Below are positions 62,494 to 64,000 of a stretch of DNA of 64,000 nt, piece after piece. Each line of letters begins with the position of its first letter. The stretch's first letter is position 1. A program made the position numbers and the translations under genes. Source of the DNA: Lachnospiraceae bacterium (lineage in GTDB: Bacteria; Bacillota; Clostridia; Lachnospirales; Lachnospiraceae); NCBI GenBank assembly GCA_017511045.1, contig JAFWLM010000005.1, positions 1 to 64,000 on the forward strand. Reading direction: 5' to 3'. The notes under the pieces are model-generated. The model saw nothing but the letters and a program-made list of their open reading frames with translations. It was not told where the DNA came from and did no database searches.

Positions 62494-63621
62494 TTATTTT
62501 TTCAGCCAGACCGTCCTGTTTACGATATCGGTATAACTCTGGATCAGTTTGACGACCTTCTGCGATACGTTTTTCTGTTCATAATCCGGATTCAGAACAT
62601 AGCCGTCTCCGTTTTCATGGATCTTGACCGCAAGCTCCATGGCCTGCTCGATCGTCTCGGTATCAATTCCGCCGATCACAACGCTTCCCATATCCAAAGC
62701 CTCCGGACGTTCTGTTGAAGTCCTGATCAGGACACCGGGGAAACGGCACATCGCACTCTCTTCCGAAAGTGTTCCGGAATCGGACAAGACACAGAATGCA
62801 TTTCTCTGCAATTTGTTATAGTCAAAGAAGCCGAATGGTTCCATGCTTCTTACCAGCGGTGAAAACTGAAAGTTTCTTTTTTCAATAAACTTCCTGCTTC
62901 TCGGATGAGTCGAATAGATCACCGGCATCTGATATGCCTCGGCGATCTCATTGAGAGCTGTCATCAAAGAATAGAAGTTGTTCTCTAAGTCTATGTTTTC
63001 CTCTCTGTGCGCAGAGACCAAGATATATTTTCCTTTTTCCACTCCCAGCGTTTCCAGGACCTTGCTGGATTCGATCCGTTCCTGATACTTATCCAGCAGT
63101 TCTCTCATTGGAGATCCAGTTACAAACACGGTCTTGCCGTCGATCCCTTCTTCTAAAAGATATCTTCTGGAGTTTTCTGTATATGGAAGATTGATATCTG
63201 CAATATGATCTACGATCTTTCGGTTGATCATTTCAGATACGTTCCAGTCCCAGCAGCGGTTGCCGGCTTCCATATGGAACACGGGAACTTTCAGCCGTTT
63301 TGCGGAGATGGCGCAAAGTGCGGAATTGGTATCTCCAAGAACCAAAAGCGCATCCGGTTTCACTTCGCTGATCACACGATAGCTCTTTGCAATAATGGAT
63401 CCCATCGTGTCTCCGAGCGTCTCCCCTGCTGCCTCTAAATAATAATCCGGCTCACGAAGGTCCAGCTCCTCAAAAAAGACCTGATTCAATTTATAGTCAT
63501 AGTTTTGTCCGGTATGAACAAGAACGTGGTCAAAGTATTCATCGCAGGCTTTGATCGTCTCTGCGAGGCGGATGATCTCCGGTCTTGTCCCGATAATCGT
63601 CATGACTTTCAGTTTTCTCAT
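62494..63621 (-). CDS. non-hydrolysing UDP-sugar 2-epimerase (WecB/WbjD-like)
   Basis: 375 residues, GT-B-like fold of the UDP-GlcNAc 2-epimerase family: VMTIIGTRPEIIRLAETIKA, VLVHTGQNYDY, LLVLGDTNSALCAI, VFHMEAGNRCWDWNVSEMINR, and SGTLSEESAMCR followed by TERPEAL. The MEAGNRC and INRKIVDHIADINLPYT text resembles the WbjD/FnlC/Cap5G branch, which makes UDP-L-FucNAc, more than WecB. fnlA/fnlB homologues would be expected beyond the right edge if that reading is right. One base separates it from the WbuB-like gene. Confidence 0.87.
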   Translation of the reverse strand: MRKLKVMTIIGTRPEIIRLAETIKACDEYFDHVLVHTGQNYDYKLNQVFFEELDLREPDYYLEAAGETLGDTMGSIIAKSYRVISEVKPDALLVLGDTNSALCAISAKRLKVPVFHMEAGNRCWDWNVSEMINRKIVDHIADINLPYTENSRRYLLEEGIDGKTVFVTGSPMRELLDKYQERIESSKVLETLGVEKGKYILVSAHREENIDLENNFYSLMTALNEIAEAYQMPVIYSTHPRSRKFIEKRNFQFSPLVRSMEPFGFFDYNKLQRNAFCVLSDSGTLSEESAMCRFPGVLIRTSTERPEALDMGSVVIGGIDTETIEQAMELAVKIHENGDGYVLNPDYEQKNVSQKVVKLIQSYTDIVNRTVWLKK

Positions 63622-63636
63622 GTGATCCTCTTTTCT

Positions 63637-64000
63637 TTATTTCAGTTTATTTTTGATCTTTGAGATGATACCCTCATCTCCTGCACCGCTCTTCGTCTGA
63701 GCAGTCAGATCATTATATCTTCCGTGCGCCGCAAGTCTTGCAATCTCAAAATCCTGGTGATTTTTATGAACGATATTGCTGAGCAGGATACCGACAAACA
63801 GTGAAACGATCGCCGCCATCACAAGGAAGCCGCAAACAATCAGTGTCGGGATCTTCGGCACCAGGCCGGTGTTTATGAACTCCACCAGGATTGGAACAAA
63901 GAATGCCACGGCCACGATAAACAGAACGGCCGCGATGATCCCAAAGAATGCCACCGGCTTATAGTTTTTATACAGGGAGAGCATCTTCCCGATGGCTTTC
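63637..64000 (-). CDS. polyprenyl-type GT2 glycosyltransferase, C-terminal part (5' end outside window)
   Basis: Only the last 121 residues are in the window; the reading frame is open to the right edge, so the ATG at 63984 is internal. The text KAIGKMLSLYKNYKPVAFFG followed by two membrane helices and a charged tail is the C-terminus of GtrB/polyisoprenyl-phosphate sugar transferases. It probably makes a polyprenyl-linked sugar for the same polymer. Fifteen bases before the epimerase start. Confidence 0.72.
   Translation of the reverse strand, partial: KAIGKMLSLYKNYKPVAFFGIIAAVLFIVAVAFFVPILVEFINTGLVPKIPTLIVCGFLVMAAIVSLFVGILLSNIVHKNHQDFEIARLAAHGRYNDLTAQTKSGAGDEGIISKIKNKLK

Noticed and set aside
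63637-63984. Independent 115-residue two-helix protein at the right edge
   Set aside because: The frame is open upstream to the window end and its text matches the C-terminus of polyprenyl GT2 enzymes, so it is a truncated larger gene.

Overview
The window reads as a chromosomal segment of a Gram-positive, anaerobic Clostridia, most likely Lachnospiraceae-like. Supporting signs are a type III glutamine synthetase, a TelA/XpaC pair, an LTA-synthase-family enzyme, an LCP cell-wall ligase, lipoproteins with LAAC lipoboxes, AGGAGG-type ribosome sites, TTGACA/TATAAT promoters with 17-bp spacers, and seven tRNA genes none of which encodes its CCA end. No phage, insertion sequence, CRISPR array or rRNA gene was seen. 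The assignment rests on gene content only.

Layout. 1-7250: a MacB-like ABC exporter (cut by the left edge) with a five-residue repeat in its outer domain, an LTA-synthase-like sulfatase-fold enzyme, and the telA/xpaC pair. 7247-18369: asparagine synthetase, a sugar symporter overlapping a GH2 glycosidase, a decayed YhhN-like gene, a DUF2804 protein, a URO-D-family protein divergent from an MFS carrier, a small membrane operon and a TetR regulator with a clear operator. 18383-23810: nitrogen and purine genes guaA, purB and glnN; glnN has a leader that looks like an ANTAR antitermination target.

23862-32425: two adjacent MmgE/PrpD enzymes, a complete TRAP transporter and an FAD oxidoreductase on one strand, with a divergent MerR/GyrI-type regulator. 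The intergenic region has the 19-bp-spaced promoter typical of MerR control. This is the best candidate for an undescribed system: uptake and conversion of an unknown organic acid. 32477-32973 is a five-tRNA operon (transcribed Gly-Arg-His-Gln-Lys). 33053-42602 holds a two-flavoprotein operon, a TPR protein, a LysR regulator and a ribose-type ABC importer with no catabolic enzyme beside it.

42738-43871: an OhrR-type regulator and a glutathione peroxidase behind an OhrR-like operator that covers the -10 box. 43917-48537: tRNA-Pro, then (reverse strand) an RNA methyltransferase, a surface papain-like protease and an RdgB-type pyrophosphatase, then a HAAS/DUF1700-like protein and tRNA-Arg. 48581-64000: a variant ClpX, HtrA and LCP protein followed upstream by a tightly packed surface-polysaccharide operon (tandem GT8, flippase, two polytopic proteins, DUF2304, GT2, WbuB-like GT4, WecB/WbjD-like epimerase and a polyprenyl-type GT2 cut by the right edge).
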